Source of the DNA: Oscillospiraceae bacterium | GTDB lineage: Bacteria > Bacillota > Clostridia > Oscillospirales > Ruminococcaceae | Assembly: GCA_018110985.1 (NCBI GenBank) | Contig: JAGAWT010000022.1 | Location: forward strand, 1 to 64,000 | Direction of reading: 5' to 3' | Length of the DNA: 64,000 nt | Made by a program: the position numbers and the translations under genes | The notes under the pieces: generated by a model | The model's database searches: none | What the model saw: only the letters and a program-made list of their open reading frames with translations | What the model was told of the DNA's origin: nothing | Shown: piece after piece, positions 33,412 to 41,924 of the stretch | How the letters are laid out: every line of letters starts with the position of its first letter | How positions within the stretch are numbered: position 1 is the first letter of the stretch

Positions 33412-34076
33412 TGTCTCACTTCCTTTGAATAGCTGCAATCCCGGTACAGATCACAGTCTTTGCACTTGTTCACAGCGGTTTCAGCAGTGCTGCATTTTCC
33501 CTTTCTGATACCTACGAAAGCAGTCACCGATTTGCTTGGTACCATAAGCAGTGAATCCGTCAGGGTTATGCCGAGCTGCTGTCTCATGGAAAGGATACGC
33601 TCAAAATCCTTTTGCAGCTCCAGAGACAGGTCGCCGTATCCCGGGGAAAACCTTGCTGCACAGGAACAGCCTTTTTCCTCTGCCTTCCTTTTTATATCTT
33701 CATTTACTTCGTCGCACAAGGCCTCAACATATGCTGCGCCAACAGCCTGAAGCACCGAAGCCTTCAGCAAACTTCCAATTTCAGCCCGTCTGATGAGCAT
33801 ATCGACTCCATGACCTATGGTCGCCGCAAACATCGCTGTCGTTTGACAGTGTTCCATATTCCTGTACAATCCATGGGAATGAACTACCAGCCCGCCAATT
33901 TTCAGGATATCCTCATCAACAGCACACACATCAAGATACTTCACAGCATATGCGGGTCTTATTACTTTTTCAGCTTCCGAAATACATTCATCTATCAAAG
34001 AATTAACAGTGTCATCCGGTGTGATGCTCCTGTATCCCAAATACCTGTTTATCTCGCAGCGCTCCGGACGTATCAT
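33408..34076 (-). CDS. Methionine synthase reactivation protein (separate MetH activation domain)
   Basis: A 222-aa protein homologous to the C-terminal AdoMet-binding reactivation domain of MetH, which remethylates oxidised cob(II)alamin. The core RFSPGYGDLSLELQKDFERIL carries the family RxSPGYGD-like motif, followed by LTDSLLMVPSKSVTAFVGI. A Cys cluster at the end (CSTAE...CKDCDLYRDCSY, four Cys) could bind metal or an Fe-S cluster and may link it to an electron donor. ATG 34076 overlaps the metF TGA by 4 bp with GGGA upstream. Encoding it apart from metH is common in Clostridia. Confidence 0.87.
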   Translation of the reverse strand: MIRPERCEINRYLGYRSITPDDTVNSLIDECISEAEKVIRPAYAVKYLDVCAVDEDILKIGGLVVHSHGLYRNMEHCQTTAMFAATIGHGVDMLIRRAEIGSLLKASVLQAVGAAYVEALCDEVNEDIKRKAEEKGCSCAARFSPGYGDLSLELQKDFERILSMRQQLGITLTDSLLMVPSKSVTAFVGIRKGKCSTAETAVNKCKDCDLYRDCSYSKEVRQ

Positions 34077-34948
34077 GCTTTTTCCCATGATATAATATTT
34101 GACAGCGATTCCATTATGCCCCTTGCCACATGAGGCTTATTCATGGAATAAACATGGATATGGTTCACGCCGTTTGATATCAGGTCTATTATCTGTTCCG
34201 TGGCATATATCACTCCCGCCTGCTCCATTTTTGCGGGATCGTCGCCGAACCTGTCCACCATTGTACGGAATCTCTGCGGGATAGTCGCTCCGGACAGGGC
34301 TACCGACCTTGCTACCTGCTGTTTCTTCGTTATTGGCATGATACCCGGAAGCACCGGAACATTTATCCCCTTTTCACGGATACGATACAGGAAATTATAT
34401 AGAGTGTTATTGTCAAAAAACATCTGCGTGGTCAGGAAATCGCATCCTGCCTCCACCTTTTCTTTAAGGTGCATGATATCCTCGCTCTGTCTTTCACATT
34501 CTATATGCCCTTCGGGATAGCAGGCAGCCCCAATGCACATTTCAGGAGCAGTGCATTTAATGTCATAAATAAGCTGTGAAGCGTGATCGTAATCAAAGGC
34601 GATCCTTCCCTCTTTAGGTATGTCTCCACGCAGTGCCATCACATTTTCAATACCTCTGTTCTTGTAATCGGAAAGCATTTGATTTACATATTCTTTTGTC
34701 GATGATACACAGGTAAGATGAGCCAGGACCGGTGTGCGGTACTTTTCCTGTATCCTGTATGCAAGCTCCGCAGTGTTTTTGCTCGTGCCTCCCCCCGCAC
34801 CGTAAGTTACACTCATAAAATGCGGATGAAGCGCAGCGATCTCTTCGGCAGCCTTTTCCACGGATTCAAATTTATCATCGGTCTTAGGCGGGAAAACCTC
34901 AAAAGAGACAGTAACTTCGTTATTATTCAGTATATCCTTGATGGTCAT
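34073..34948 (-). CDS. metF: Methylenetetrahydrofolate reductase
   Basis: A 291-aa flavin enzyme that reduces methylene-THF to methyl-THF, the methyl donor for MetH. Signatures are VSFEVFPPKTDDK (Glu of the active site), SVTYGAGGGT, LTCVSSTKEYVNQML, NVMALRGDIPK, and QMFFDNNTLYNFL. It lies between the ABC importer ATPase (13-bp gap) and the MetH reactivation gene (4-bp overlap). GGAGG precedes the ATG. No separate MetV-like partner gene is adjacent. Confidence 0.95.
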   Translation of the reverse strand: MTIKDILNNNEVTVSFEVFPPKTDDKFESVEKAAEEIAALHPHFMSVTYGAGGGTSKNTAELAYRIQEKYRTPVLAHLTCVSSTKEYVNQMLSDYKNRGIENVMALRGDIPKEGRIAFDYDHASQLIYDIKCTAPEMCIGAACYPEGHIECERQSEDIMHLKEKVEAGCDFLTTQMFFDNNTLYNFLYRIREKGINVPVLPGIMPITKKQQVARSVALSGATIPQRFRTMVDRFGDDPAKMEQAGVIYATEQIIDLISNGVNHIHVYSMNKPHVARGIMESLSNIISWEKA

Positions 34949-34961
34949 ATAGTCCTCCGTG

Positions 34962-35753
34962 TCATTTCCATAGCGACAAAATGCTGTTCATATAGCCGTA
35001 GACATCCATATCATAGATGTTTTCCAGCTTCGTTTTAAAATCGATCTTATCTGTTTTTTCGTAAAGCACTATTCTTCCGTCCTTCATGAATATCATGCTG
35101 TCAGCAGTGCTCCTTGCCATGCTTATGTCATGGTATACTCCGATAAGCGTATTATCATAGCTTACACTATCTACTATCGTCTTTCCCTTTTTCCATTTCA
35201 GAAGGCTGTCTTTAAGCTCAGCCTGATATTTCAGATCAAGATAATTCATAGGTTCATCAAGCAGAATGATCGGAGTCTTTTGTGCAAAGACCCGTGCAAG
35301 ACACACACGCTGCCGTTGCCCGCCTGAAAGCTCTGATATCTTTTTTTCGGCGATATCTGTAAGTCCAGCATCCTCCAAGGCACTGTCAACAGCAGCAGGT
35401 TCTTCATCCTTTCTGAACAGCCCCTTTTTATGGATGTATCTTCCCATGGCAACTGTTTCTCTCACAGTATAATCCATTGATGCGTTAAGCTCCGAGGACA
35501 TAAAGGAAACAAATGACGCCAGCTCCCGTATCTTCATTTTACGGGTGTCATGTCCAAATACCTCCGATAGCCCTGTCCTGTCTGCCATGCCTGCGATGAC
35601 CTTCAAAAGCGTGCTTTTCCCGGAACCGTTTGCTCCGATTATGCTAACAGTCTCTCCTGCCGGTATCTCCAGGGATATGCCTTTCAGTACGGCAGGAGTG
35701 CCCTTTCCGTAAAAGGCTTCAACACTATCAAGCTTCACAGCGGGAACACTCAC
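34962..35753 (-). CDS. ABC importer ATPase, FecE/BtuD type
   Basis: A 263-aa ATP-binding subunit of an iron-siderophore/cobalamin importer. Walker A GANGSGKST, Q-loop region, signature LSGGQRQRV, Walker B IILLDEPMNYLD and the switch His in VYHDIS are all present. An extra ~10 residues (VDSVSYDNTL) lie between the post-Walker-B helix and the H-loop. The start is a GTG at 35753 overlapping the permease TGA (GTGA); the frame stays open further upstream but that part is permease in another frame. Co-transcription with metH points to cobalamin. Confidence 0.88.
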   Translation of the reverse strand: MSVPAVKLDSVEAFYGKGTPAVLKGISLEIPAGETVSIIGANGSGKSTLLKVIAGMADRTGLSEVFGHDTRKMKIRELASFVSFMSSELNASMDYTVRETVAMGRYIHKKGLFRKDEEPAAVDSALEDAGLTDIAEKKISELSGGQRQRVCLARVFAQKTPIILLDEPMNYLDLKYQAELKDSLLKWKKGKTIVDSVSYDNTLIGVYHDISMARSTADSMIFMKDGRIVLYEKTDKIDFKTKLENIYDMDVYGYMNSILSLWK

Positions 35754-36784
35754 ATTTTTTTCCTCCCGAAAAATATGTAGGCAAAGAAAGGCACACCGAT
35801 CATGGCTGTAACTGCACCGACCGATATTTCCCTCGGACTGAAAAGCGCTCTTGACACAAGATCGGAAAGTGCCATAAATGTTCCTCCGTAGAGCATGGAC
35901 AAAGGAAGAAGCGCTTTGTGGGATGAGCTGAATATACGCCTTACCACATGTGGAGCGATAAGATCCACAAATCCTATTATTCCCGAAAAGCATACGGAAA
36001 CACCTGTCATTACCGCCACTGTCAAGAGGAACAATATCCTTGATCGCACATTGTCAACACCCATTGCAGTGCTTTGCTGCTCTCCGAAGGTCATTATATC
36101 AAGTTCATCCGAATGTATCATCAGAAATACAAGGCAGATAATATCAACAGCAAAAAGAATTATAACATTGTCAAAGGTGCTGCCCCCAAAGGAGCCCATC
36201 TGCCAAAGCTGTATCCTTGCGGTATACTTAATGTCAAATGAAGCCACAAAGGTTATGACTGCATTCAGAAACAAAGAAAGCACCATACCCGTCAGTATTA
36301 TCGCATAGTTCTGTGATGAGCCCGACACAAGGTTTGACAGTGCAATAGCAAGGAGCACCGTTCCGAAGCCGAAAACAAAACCGGACAGAGGCATAACAGC
36401 CCTGCCGGATATGGGGATGAAAGAGCCCAGCATCATTACTGCCGTCACACCCAAGGATGCCCCCGATGAAACTCCCAGCGTGTAAGAGGAGGCAAGCGGG
36501 TTTTGAAGCACAGACTGCATCACCACGCCGCTTGCGGAAAGTGCGGCACCCGAAAGAAATGCCGTAAAAACTCTGGGTATGCGTATGTTCCAGATTATGG
36601 AGACCTTGTTGGGATCCATATCCGGAGCTTTTCCTCCAAACAGCTTGTATATGGCGATGTCCGCAACTTCCTTTACCGTAACATCTATGCTGCCAAAGCG
36701 TATGCAGATGTAGACCACAAGCAGGCACAGGGCAGCAGACAACAGTGTACAGATCAAAGTCTTTTTCTTCACACGGTTTTTCAT
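35750..36784 (-). CDS. ABC importer permease, FecCD/BtuC type
   Basis: A 344-aa membrane protein with about ten helices of the FecCD family. The typical sequences IRIPRVFTAFLSGAALSASGVVMQ, NPLASSYTLGVSSGASLG and GFVDLIAPHVVRR (coupling helix region) are present. Only one permease gene exists, so the pore should be a homodimer, as in BtuCD. It lies between the binding-protein gene (48-bp gap) and the ATPase gene (4-bp overlap). Confidence 0.92.
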   Translation of the reverse strand: MKNRVKKKTLICTLLSAALCLLVVYICIRFGSIDVTVKEVADIAIYKLFGGKAPDMDPNKVSIIWNIRIPRVFTAFLSGAALSASGVVMQSVLQNPLASSYTLGVSSGASLGVTAVMMLGSFIPISGRAVMPLSGFVFGFGTVLLAIALSNLVSGSSQNYAIILTGMVLSLFLNAVITFVASFDIKYTARIQLWQMGSFGGSTFDNVIILFAVDIICLVFLMIHSDELDIMTFGEQQSTAMGVDNVRSRILFLLTVAVMTGVSVCFSGIIGFVDLIAPHVVRRIFSSSHKALLPLSMLYGGTFMALSDLVSRALFSPREISVGAVTAMIGVPFFAYIFFGRKKM

Positions 36785-36832
36785 TCAAAGCTCGCTTTCA
36801 AAAAGTGATCGACAGGGGCAGACCTGCGGTCA

Positions 36833-37855
36833 TTATTTGACAGTGTTTTCTATGTCCGCATATTCATCGGGATAGATATACTTTGCCATCTGTATCATCG
36901 CATCGGTGATATGTGCATTTGGACGGTTGCTGGCATTTTCATCCACATAGTATATCTCACCGTTCTTTACCGCCTTGACATTCTCCCAGCCCTTTCTTGA
37001 AGAGATCTCTGCCTTCACATCAGGGATGTATGTCACAGAATGAAGGATGATATCGGGGTCCAGTGCTATTGCTGCTTCTTCGGAAAATGCAGGCCAGCCT
37101 TCCTCACTTCCCCCGGCATTTACTGCTCCAATGTCGTTTATCATCTCATCAAGGAAAGTGCCCTTCCCTATAGAATAGACCGTAGGATAATCATCACCGG
37201 GTACAGACAGCCAGAACATAACGCTCTTCTTTTTGTCCTCTGGGATAGTATCTCCTATTGCTTTTATACTGTCGACCTTGTTCTGCATATCCAGCACTAT
37301 CTTTTCGGCCTCCGCTTCTGTTCCCGTACATTCACCTATGAAACGGATGTCGTCCTGTATGCCCGCAATGGATGAGCTGCTGGGGATATCGGCAACGCAT
37401 ACACCTGCATTTACCACATTTATGTACGGGTTATCACCGCCGGCATAGACCATGCCTGAGGTAAAAACTATGTCTGCCCCGAGAGAGATGATACTTTCCT
37501 GATCGGGTTCGTACATGGAGTACACAGGGATATCCTTTGCCAGACTGTCCGCATAGGTCATAGAATATTCATCCACTGCCACTATCTTGTCTGCAAGCCC
37601 AAGGTCTATCAGTGTCTGAGTTGCTGCAGGATTCAGGGAAATTATTTTTTCTGTGGTTTCAGGCAGCTTGATAGTGTTTCCGGCTCTGTCCTCCGTTGGT
37701 CTTTCATCGGCTGCTGCGGAGGTTTCCGAGTTTTGCGACGCTGCGGTTCCTTGATCCGGTGCAGTTCCTTTTTCCGAGCAGGAGGAAAGGGTCAGGCATG
37801 AGAGTACAGCCATAATAAGTGATGCGGAGAGAGTAATCGTTTTCTCGATTTTCAT
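36833..37855 (-). CDS. ABC importer substrate-binding lipoprotein, BtuF/FepB type
   Basis: A 340-aa lipoprotein: signal peptide with lipobox LSSC (Cys26), a Ser/Glu-rich linker, and the two-lobed periplasmic-binding fold of class III (AGNTIKLPETTEKIISLNPAATQTLIDLGLADKI, SLGADIVFTSG, ALDPDIILHSV, NRPNAHITDAM). It captures the ligand outside the cell. First gene of the importer-metF-metH operon, so a corrinoid is the best guess; siderophore or haem remain possible. No cobalamin riboswitch fits in the 144-bp upstream gap. Confidence 0.88.
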   Translation of the reverse strand: MKIEKTITLSASLIMAVLSCLTLSSCSEKGTAPDQGTAASQNSETSAAADERPTEDRAGNTIKLPETTEKIISLNPAATQTLIDLGLADKIVAVDEYSMTYADSLAKDIPVYSMYEPDQESIISLGADIVFTSGMVYAGGDNPYINVVNAGVCVADIPSSSSIAGIQDDIRFIGECTGTEAEAEKIVLDMQNKVDSIKAIGDTIPEDKKKSVMFWLSVPGDDYPTVYSIGKGTFLDEMINDIGAVNAGGSEEGWPAFSEEAAIALDPDIILHSVTYIPDVKAEISSRKGWENVKAVKNGEIYYVDENASNRPNAHITDAMIQMAKYIYPDEYADIENTVK

Positions 37856-37891
37856 TTGATCGTCCTTCTTTTAATAGTCTTTATTTTGTCA

Positions 37892-37920
37892 ATTGTATCA
37901 TATTTACTGTGCTGTGTCAA
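37892..37920 (-). promoter_or_regulatory. Promoter of the importer-metF-metH operon
   Basis: On the minus strand TTGACA (37920-37915) and TACAAT (37897-37892) are separated by 17 bp. Start near 37885 gives a leader of only about 30 nt. Confidence 0.8.
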
Positions 37921-37960
37921 GTCTCACTTCATTTATACACTGATCACAGCGGCGATACTG

Positions 37961-37992
37961 TTCCCCTGTACCATTCAAAGTGTACAGGGGAA
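37961..37992 (-). terminator. Hairpin after pepS
   Basis: TTCCCCTGTAC (37961-37971) and GTACAGGGGAA (37982-37992) form a perfect 11-bp stem 8 bp after the pepS stop codon. No T-run follows, so termination is likely but not certain. Confidence 0.6.
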
Positions 37993-37999
37993 ATACTTA

Positions 38000-39232
38000 T
38001 CATTGTGCCCAGGTACCGTTTCTGAAGATCGCTGTCCTGCTGCCGTCTGCCTTTATACCGTCGATGGAAAGATCATCCGCTCCTATCATGAAATCCACAT
38101 GGATGATGGAATCGTTTATCCCTTTTTCCTGCGCCTCGGCAACGCTCATATCATCCCCGCCGGGCAGCACCTCCTTGAATCCCATCCCCACCGCACAGTG
38201 ACAGCAGGCGTTTTCATCAAACAGGGTCTCATAGAAAAGGAATCCGCAGAGATTTACAGGGCTTTCCTTTGGCACAAGTGCCACTTCACCCAGCATACAG
38301 GAATGGTCGTCCATTTTGAGCATCTTTTCCAGCAGTTCCTGTCCCTTTTCCGCCTTGCAGGAGACTGCCTTTCCGTCCTTGAAGGTGATGGAAAAGCCGT
38401 CAATTATCTGGCTGTTCCATGAAAGGGGCTTTACAGCCACAAGGGTTCCCTCGCACCTTCCGGCATATGGAGAAGTAAATATCTCTTCCGTAGGCATATT
38501 CGGGATGTAAGATGCACCGTTGAGAGGATTTACCATGTTGGCACCCTCCCATTTTGCTCCGGGTATCAGTTCTGTTCTGAAATCCGTTCCGTTGGAGCTT
38601 TTGTATTCAAGAGCCGTGAACTCCTGTTCGTTTATCCACCTGCACTTGTCATTGATAAATCCCAGGTGCTTTCCCCATTCCTCAACAGGATCGTTATCTT
38701 CATTTACACGAACAGTTTTAAGCACTGCATCCCACAGCTTGTCAAGAGCATTCTCATCATCCGGGAAGCATTTTTCTGCCCACTTCTGAGAGGGATATGC
38801 AGCTATCACCCACTGATGTCTGCCCTCTATCGCATTTCTGTACGGCTTTGCCACACTGCTCCTGCTCTGTGTCACAGCAGAGATCTTTTTCGGGTCTATA
38901 CCGTTCAGGGCATCAGGATCCTCTGAGATAATATATATCCTGCAAGGCAGATCCTCCACCATCTGCTTTAATTTTTCTTCTTCCCAGGGCAGTACCTTTG
39001 AAAGGACTTCCTCCTCAGCATATGTGTAATTGAGCTTTTGCAGCACATCGCTGGTCCAGACAAGATCCACCTTTTTTGCTCCTGCCTTGTAGCACTCCTC
39101 TGCGATCATTTCGGCAAAACGGTGCTGCTCCACGGATATGGTGAGCTGCACTGTCTGACCCTTTTGCACATTTGCTCCCGAACGCACTATGAGCCTTGCA
39201 TACTTCTGAAGCAATTCCGTAGTTATATTCAT
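38000..39232 (-). CDS. pepS: Aminopeptidase, M29 (PepS/AmpS) family
   Basis: A 410-aa cytosolic metallo-aminopeptidase of the thermophilic M29 family, releasing N-terminal residues from peptides. Recognisable parts are LLQKYARLIVRSGANVQKGQTV at the N terminus, VNPLNGASYIPNMPTEEIFTSP with metal-binding Glu, LGEVALVPKESP, FYETLFDENACCHCAVG and IIHVDFMIG with His/Asp metal ligands. Start ATG 39232 is preceded by GAGGTAAATC. Transcribed behind araD, separated from it by a probable terminator. Confidence 0.9.
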   Translation of the reverse strand: MNITTELLQKYARLIVRSGANVQKGQTVQLTISVEQHRFAEMIAEECYKAGAKKVDLVWTSDVLQKLNYTYAEEEVLSKVLPWEEEKLKQMVEDLPCRIYIISEDPDALNGIDPKKISAVTQSRSSVAKPYRNAIEGRHQWVIAAYPSQKWAEKCFPDDENALDKLWDAVLKTVRVNEDNDPVEEWGKHLGFINDKCRWINEQEFTALEYKSSNGTDFRTELIPGAKWEGANMVNPLNGASYIPNMPTEEIFTSPYAGRCEGTLVAVKPLSWNSQIIDGFSITFKDGKAVSCKAEKGQELLEKMLKMDDHSCMLGEVALVPKESPVNLCGFLFYETLFDENACCHCAVGMGFKEVLPGGDDMSVAEAQEKGINDSIIHVDFMIGADDLSIDGIKADGSRTAIFRNGTWAQ

Positions 39233-39296
39233 TTTGATTTACCTCTTTCTAAGACTGTTGCTGTATATTTTTCTTTCTCCTTATATACTGTCAAAG

Positions 39297-39332
39297 CCGC
39301 AAACCGTGAAGCTCTGGCTCCCCGGTCTGCGG
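39297..39332 (-). terminator. Terminator after araD
   Basis: CCGCAAACCG (39297-39306) pairs with CGGTCTGCGG (39323-39332), one wobble, on the minus strand followed by CTTTGAC. The T-run is short. Confidence 0.6.
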
Positions 39333-39345
39333 TCCGTCTTTTCCC

Positions 39346-40035
39346 TTATTGTCCGTAATAGGCGTTTGCTCCGTGCTTCCTGAGATAATGCTTGTCAAGA
39401 AGCTCCTGCTGCATACGCTGCACACCGGGGTTCAGCCCAATGGCGTGATAATTCATAAAAGCCACTTCCTCCAGAACTACCGCATTGTGTACGGCATTGT
39501 GGGCATCGGTGCCCCATGTGAACGGACCGTGGCTTTTTACCAGAACAGCAGGCACACTCATGGGATCCGTGCCTTTGAAGGTCTCTATGATGACAGTCCC
39601 GGTCTCCTTTTCATACTCACCTGCGATCTCGGCAGGGGTCATATTCCTTGTGCAGGGGATCTCACTGTAAAAATAGTCTCCCTGTGTGGTGCCAAGAGGA
39701 ACTATGCCAACGCCCGCCTGCGCAAAGGATGTAGCCCAGCGGCTGTGAGTGTGGCAGACACCGCCAATGTTTTCAAAAGCCCTGTAAAGCTCCAGATGAG
39801 TCGGAGTGTCGGAGGAGGGCTTATAGTGCCCCTCTGCCACTTCACCCGTTTCAAGGCTCACCACCACCATATCATCAGCCTTCATATCGTCGTATTCAAC
39901 ACCCGAAGGCTTTATGACCATAAGTCCGCTTTTCCTGTCAACACCTGAAACATTTCCCCATGTAAAGGTCACAAGGCCATGGCGGGGAAGCATCAGATTT
40001 GCCTCCAGCACTTCTTTTTTTAGGTTTTCAAGCAT
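39346..40035 (-). CDS. araD: L-ribulose-5-phosphate 4-epimerase
   Basis: A 229-aa class II aldolase-family zinc enzyme that converts L-ribulose-5-P to D-xylulose-5-P, third step of arabinose use. Signatures: [50 protein letters not shown] with two zinc His, SHGPFTWG (third His) and [18 protein letters not shown], nearly as in E. coli. ATG 40035 matches the family N terminus ([13 protein letters not shown]); an in-frame TTG 39 bp upstream with GAAAGGAAGG before it is an alternative. It sits 12 kb from araA and faces the other way. Confidence 0.95.
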   Translation of the reverse strand: MLENLKKEVLEANLMLPRHGLVTFTWGNVSGVDRKSGLMVIKPSGVEYDDMKADDMVVVSLETGEVAEGHYKPSSDTPTHLELYRAFENIGGVCHTHSRWATSFAQAGVGIVPLGTTQGDYFYSEIPCTRNMTPAEIAGEYEKETGTVIIETFKGTDPMSVPAVLVKSHGPFTWGTDAHNAVHNAVVLEEVAFMNYHAIGLNPGVQRMQQELLDKHYLRKHGANAYYGQ

Positions 40036-40268
40036 GATATCCAGATCCCTTTCTAAAAAGTTCGTTTCGGTCAAGCGATCGTCTGCCTTCCTTTCGCACT
40101 GCGGTGTATCGTATTCTCCGATTTAAATACGAAGACTTACACCGTTTGGCACATTCTGCGGGAAGACAGATGACACTGCCTGCGTTCATATGACATCTCA
40201 TCCGATATACGGCTTTTCTCTTCTTTACCGACCCATAATAAAATTCGGGTCAAACGGTTCTTTCACCA
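40036..40268 (-). promoter_or_regulatory. Long structured leader of araD
   Basis: From the predicted start near 40268 to the araD ATG there are ~230 nt without a credible coding frame. In the RNA, ACCGTTTG (40258-40251) can pair with CAAACGGT (40148-40141), enclosing a local hairpin ACCC...GGGT (40250-40231); CGTATT/AATACG (about 40129-40108) forms another. The arrangement suggests a cis-acting RNA; it does not match T-box, SAM, TPP or other common riboswitches I can recall. Confidence 0.5.
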
Positions 40269-40274
40269 TGTATG

Positions 40275-40303
40275 ATTATACACCCAAAAAGAGAGAATGT
40301 CAA
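40275..40303 (-). promoter_or_regulatory. Promoter upstream of araD
   Basis: On the minus strand TTGACA (40303-40298) and TATAAT (40280-40275) with a 17-bp spacer: a perfect consensus promoter. Confidence 0.88.
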
Positions 40304-40382
40304 TAAAAATCGCATAAACTCTCCCATCCTTTTATCACTGCCTGAAATAAGCTCCACAGTTCTTCGCTTTTGCACTTTTCTG

Positions 40383-41075
40383 CTATTCAAGTCCCTTTCG
40401 CTTATATGCCGCAGCGAACACCACGTCTGCGGCAGCAAAATTTACCAGCAGGATAACAACGCTCTTTGCAGAGATATCAGTCGTGCCTATACCGTTTATC
40501 ATTTCGCTCAATTGCTGGGAATATATTATGGCTGCTGCCTTTTTTATGCTCTCGTTGAACATTGAAAGCATCGGCAGAAAGGAGAACACCATCATTACAG
40601 GAACTGTTACGGAAGCAGCCGTCATCTGGCTGCGGCTGAATATGCCGATCATCGCCCCCGTAAGCTCGGAAAGCACTATCCCGGCGGACATCACTGCGGT
40701 AAAGACCGCAAGCTCTTTGCCTCTGTATTCTCCCACAACAGCAAAAACAAGTGTTCCTGCCGTACACATCAGAAAGACATATGAGCCCACCCCCAGAAGA
40801 TACTCAACAGGTCTTACATTGCTCATCATCAGCACTTTCAGAGTGTTCTTTTCCCTCTCCTCGGAGATAATGGAGGACATACAGGTGAGGGGCGCCATTC
40901 CCACGAACATGACCGAAAAGAGCTTCACAAAAAAATGCTCAGGCATATTATCTATCTGTACCGCATTTTCCATTACGATGACCAGCATAGGGAACATAAG
41001 GAACTGTATGAGTATGGTCTTGTTCTTAAAGGTCTCATTCACCTGCTTCATAAACACAGCCCATGTATTTTTCAT
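40383..41075 (-). CDS. ABC-2 type transporter permease
   Basis: A 230-aa membrane protein with six helices: NKTILIQFLMFPMLVIV near the N terminus, then SSIISEEREKNTLKVLMMSNVRPVEYLLG, the EEREKxT motif typical of ABC-2 export permeases. It is the last gene of a LytTR-DUF3021-ATPase-permease cassette and overlaps the ATPase gene by 4 bp. Such exporters often handle antimicrobial peptides or lipid-targeting compounds; the substrate here is unknown. Confidence 0.83.
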   Translation of the reverse strand: MKNTWAVFMKQVNETFKNKTILIQFLMFPMLVIVMENAVQIDNMPEHFFVKLFSVMFVGMAPLTCMSSIISEEREKNTLKVLMMSNVRPVEYLLGVGSYVFLMCTAGTLVFAVVGEYRGKELAVFTAVMSAGIVLSELTGAMIGIFSRSQMTAASVTVPVMMVFSFLPMLSMFNESIKKAAAIIYSQQLSEMINGIGTTDISAKSVVILLVNFAAADVVFAAAYKRKGLE

Positions 41076-41923
41076 GCCGAAAGCTCCTTTCCGGTTATCT
41101 CCGTAAATACTGTTTCAAGGTCGGGCTCGGTGGTGTGTATCGTCTCCGTTTTACCCTCCTCTATAAGAGATGCAACTTTAACAGCCGCCTCTTTGTTATG
41201 AGGTATCACAATATCCCGCCCGTCACGCAGATTGATCTTCAGCATACGCTGATGATCGTACCTCCTGCATATCTCCGCCGGGCTTCCGTACTCAACTATC
41301 CTGCCGTCGCATAGCAGAGCAATATTGTCACAGAGCTTTTCGGCTTCTGCCATAGTATGTGTGGTAAGAAAGACCGTCTTCCCCCGTGCCTTTTCAGATA
41401 ATATCAGCCTGTGTATCTCATTTGCTGACACAGGATCAAGCCCGCTTGCAGGCTCGTCGAGGAAAAGTATATCAGGAGCGGTCATGAATGCCCTTGCCAG
41501 CTTCAGGCGGCCTTTCATCCCCTTTGACAGCTTCCCTGCCGTGGTTTTCTGAGCCTCGGAGAGCCCCACCTTTTCAAGTGCATCCAAAACATCCTTTTGT
41601 GTCATACCGTAGATGCGGGCGAATATTTTCAGGTTATCCGCACAGCTGAGGCGCTCATAGATCCCGAAATCATCCATCGTAATTCCGATACGCCTGCGCT
41701 CATCGCCCGTAAGCCTGCGGCTGTCATTTCCGTTTATTTCAGCGCTGCCTCCGTCCTGCAAAAGCTGCCCCGTCAGTATCTTTATAAGGGTGGTCTTTCC
41801 CGCACCCGAGGGACCCAGCAGCCCGAAGATCTCCCCGCTGCCTATTTCAAGCCCGATGCTTTCAAGCACTCTTTTTTCACCAAAGCTCTTCGATATGCCT
41901 TCAGCCTTTATCATAATGCTCAT
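41072..41923 (-). CDS. ABC exporter ATPase (CcmA/BcrA type)
   Basis: A 283-aa ATP-binding subunit: Walker A GPSGAGKTT, Q-loop region ITMDDFGIYERL, signature LSKGMKGRLKLARAF (KG replaces the canonical GGQ, as in many ABC-2 exporters), Walker B ILFLDEPASGLD and switch THTMAE. The last ~70 residues (DHQRMLKINLRDG onward) are a C-terminal domain typical of this class. ATG 41923 overlaps the DUF3021 stop and has GGGGAG 9 bp upstream. Confidence 0.88.
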   Translation of the reverse strand: MSIMIKAEGISKSFGEKRVLESIGLEIGSGEIFGLLGPSGAGKTTLIKILTGQLLQDGGSAEINGNDSRRLTGDERRRIGITMDDFGIYERLSCADNLKIFARIYGMTQKDVLDALEKVGLSEAQKTTAGKLSKGMKGRLKLARAFMTAPDILFLDEPASGLDPVSANEIHRLILSEKARGKTVFLTTHTMAEAEKLCDNIALLCDGRIVEYGSPAEICRRYDHQRMLKINLRDGRDIVIPHNKEAAVKVASLIEEGKTETIHTTEPDLETVFTEITGKELSA

Positions 41924-41924
41924 T

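Noticed and set aside
32524-33432. Open frame of 302 codons opposite the start of metH
   Set aside because: Same reason; metH motifs are intact on the other strand.
35754-35993. 80-codon N-terminal extension of the importer ATPase
   Set aside because: The extension overlaps the permease gene in another frame, and a GTG start coupled to the permease stop fits the family N terminus.
37856-37999. Cobalamin riboswitch upstream of the importer operon
   Set aside because: The gap is only 144 bp, much of it hairpin and promoter, and no B12-box-like sequence is visible.
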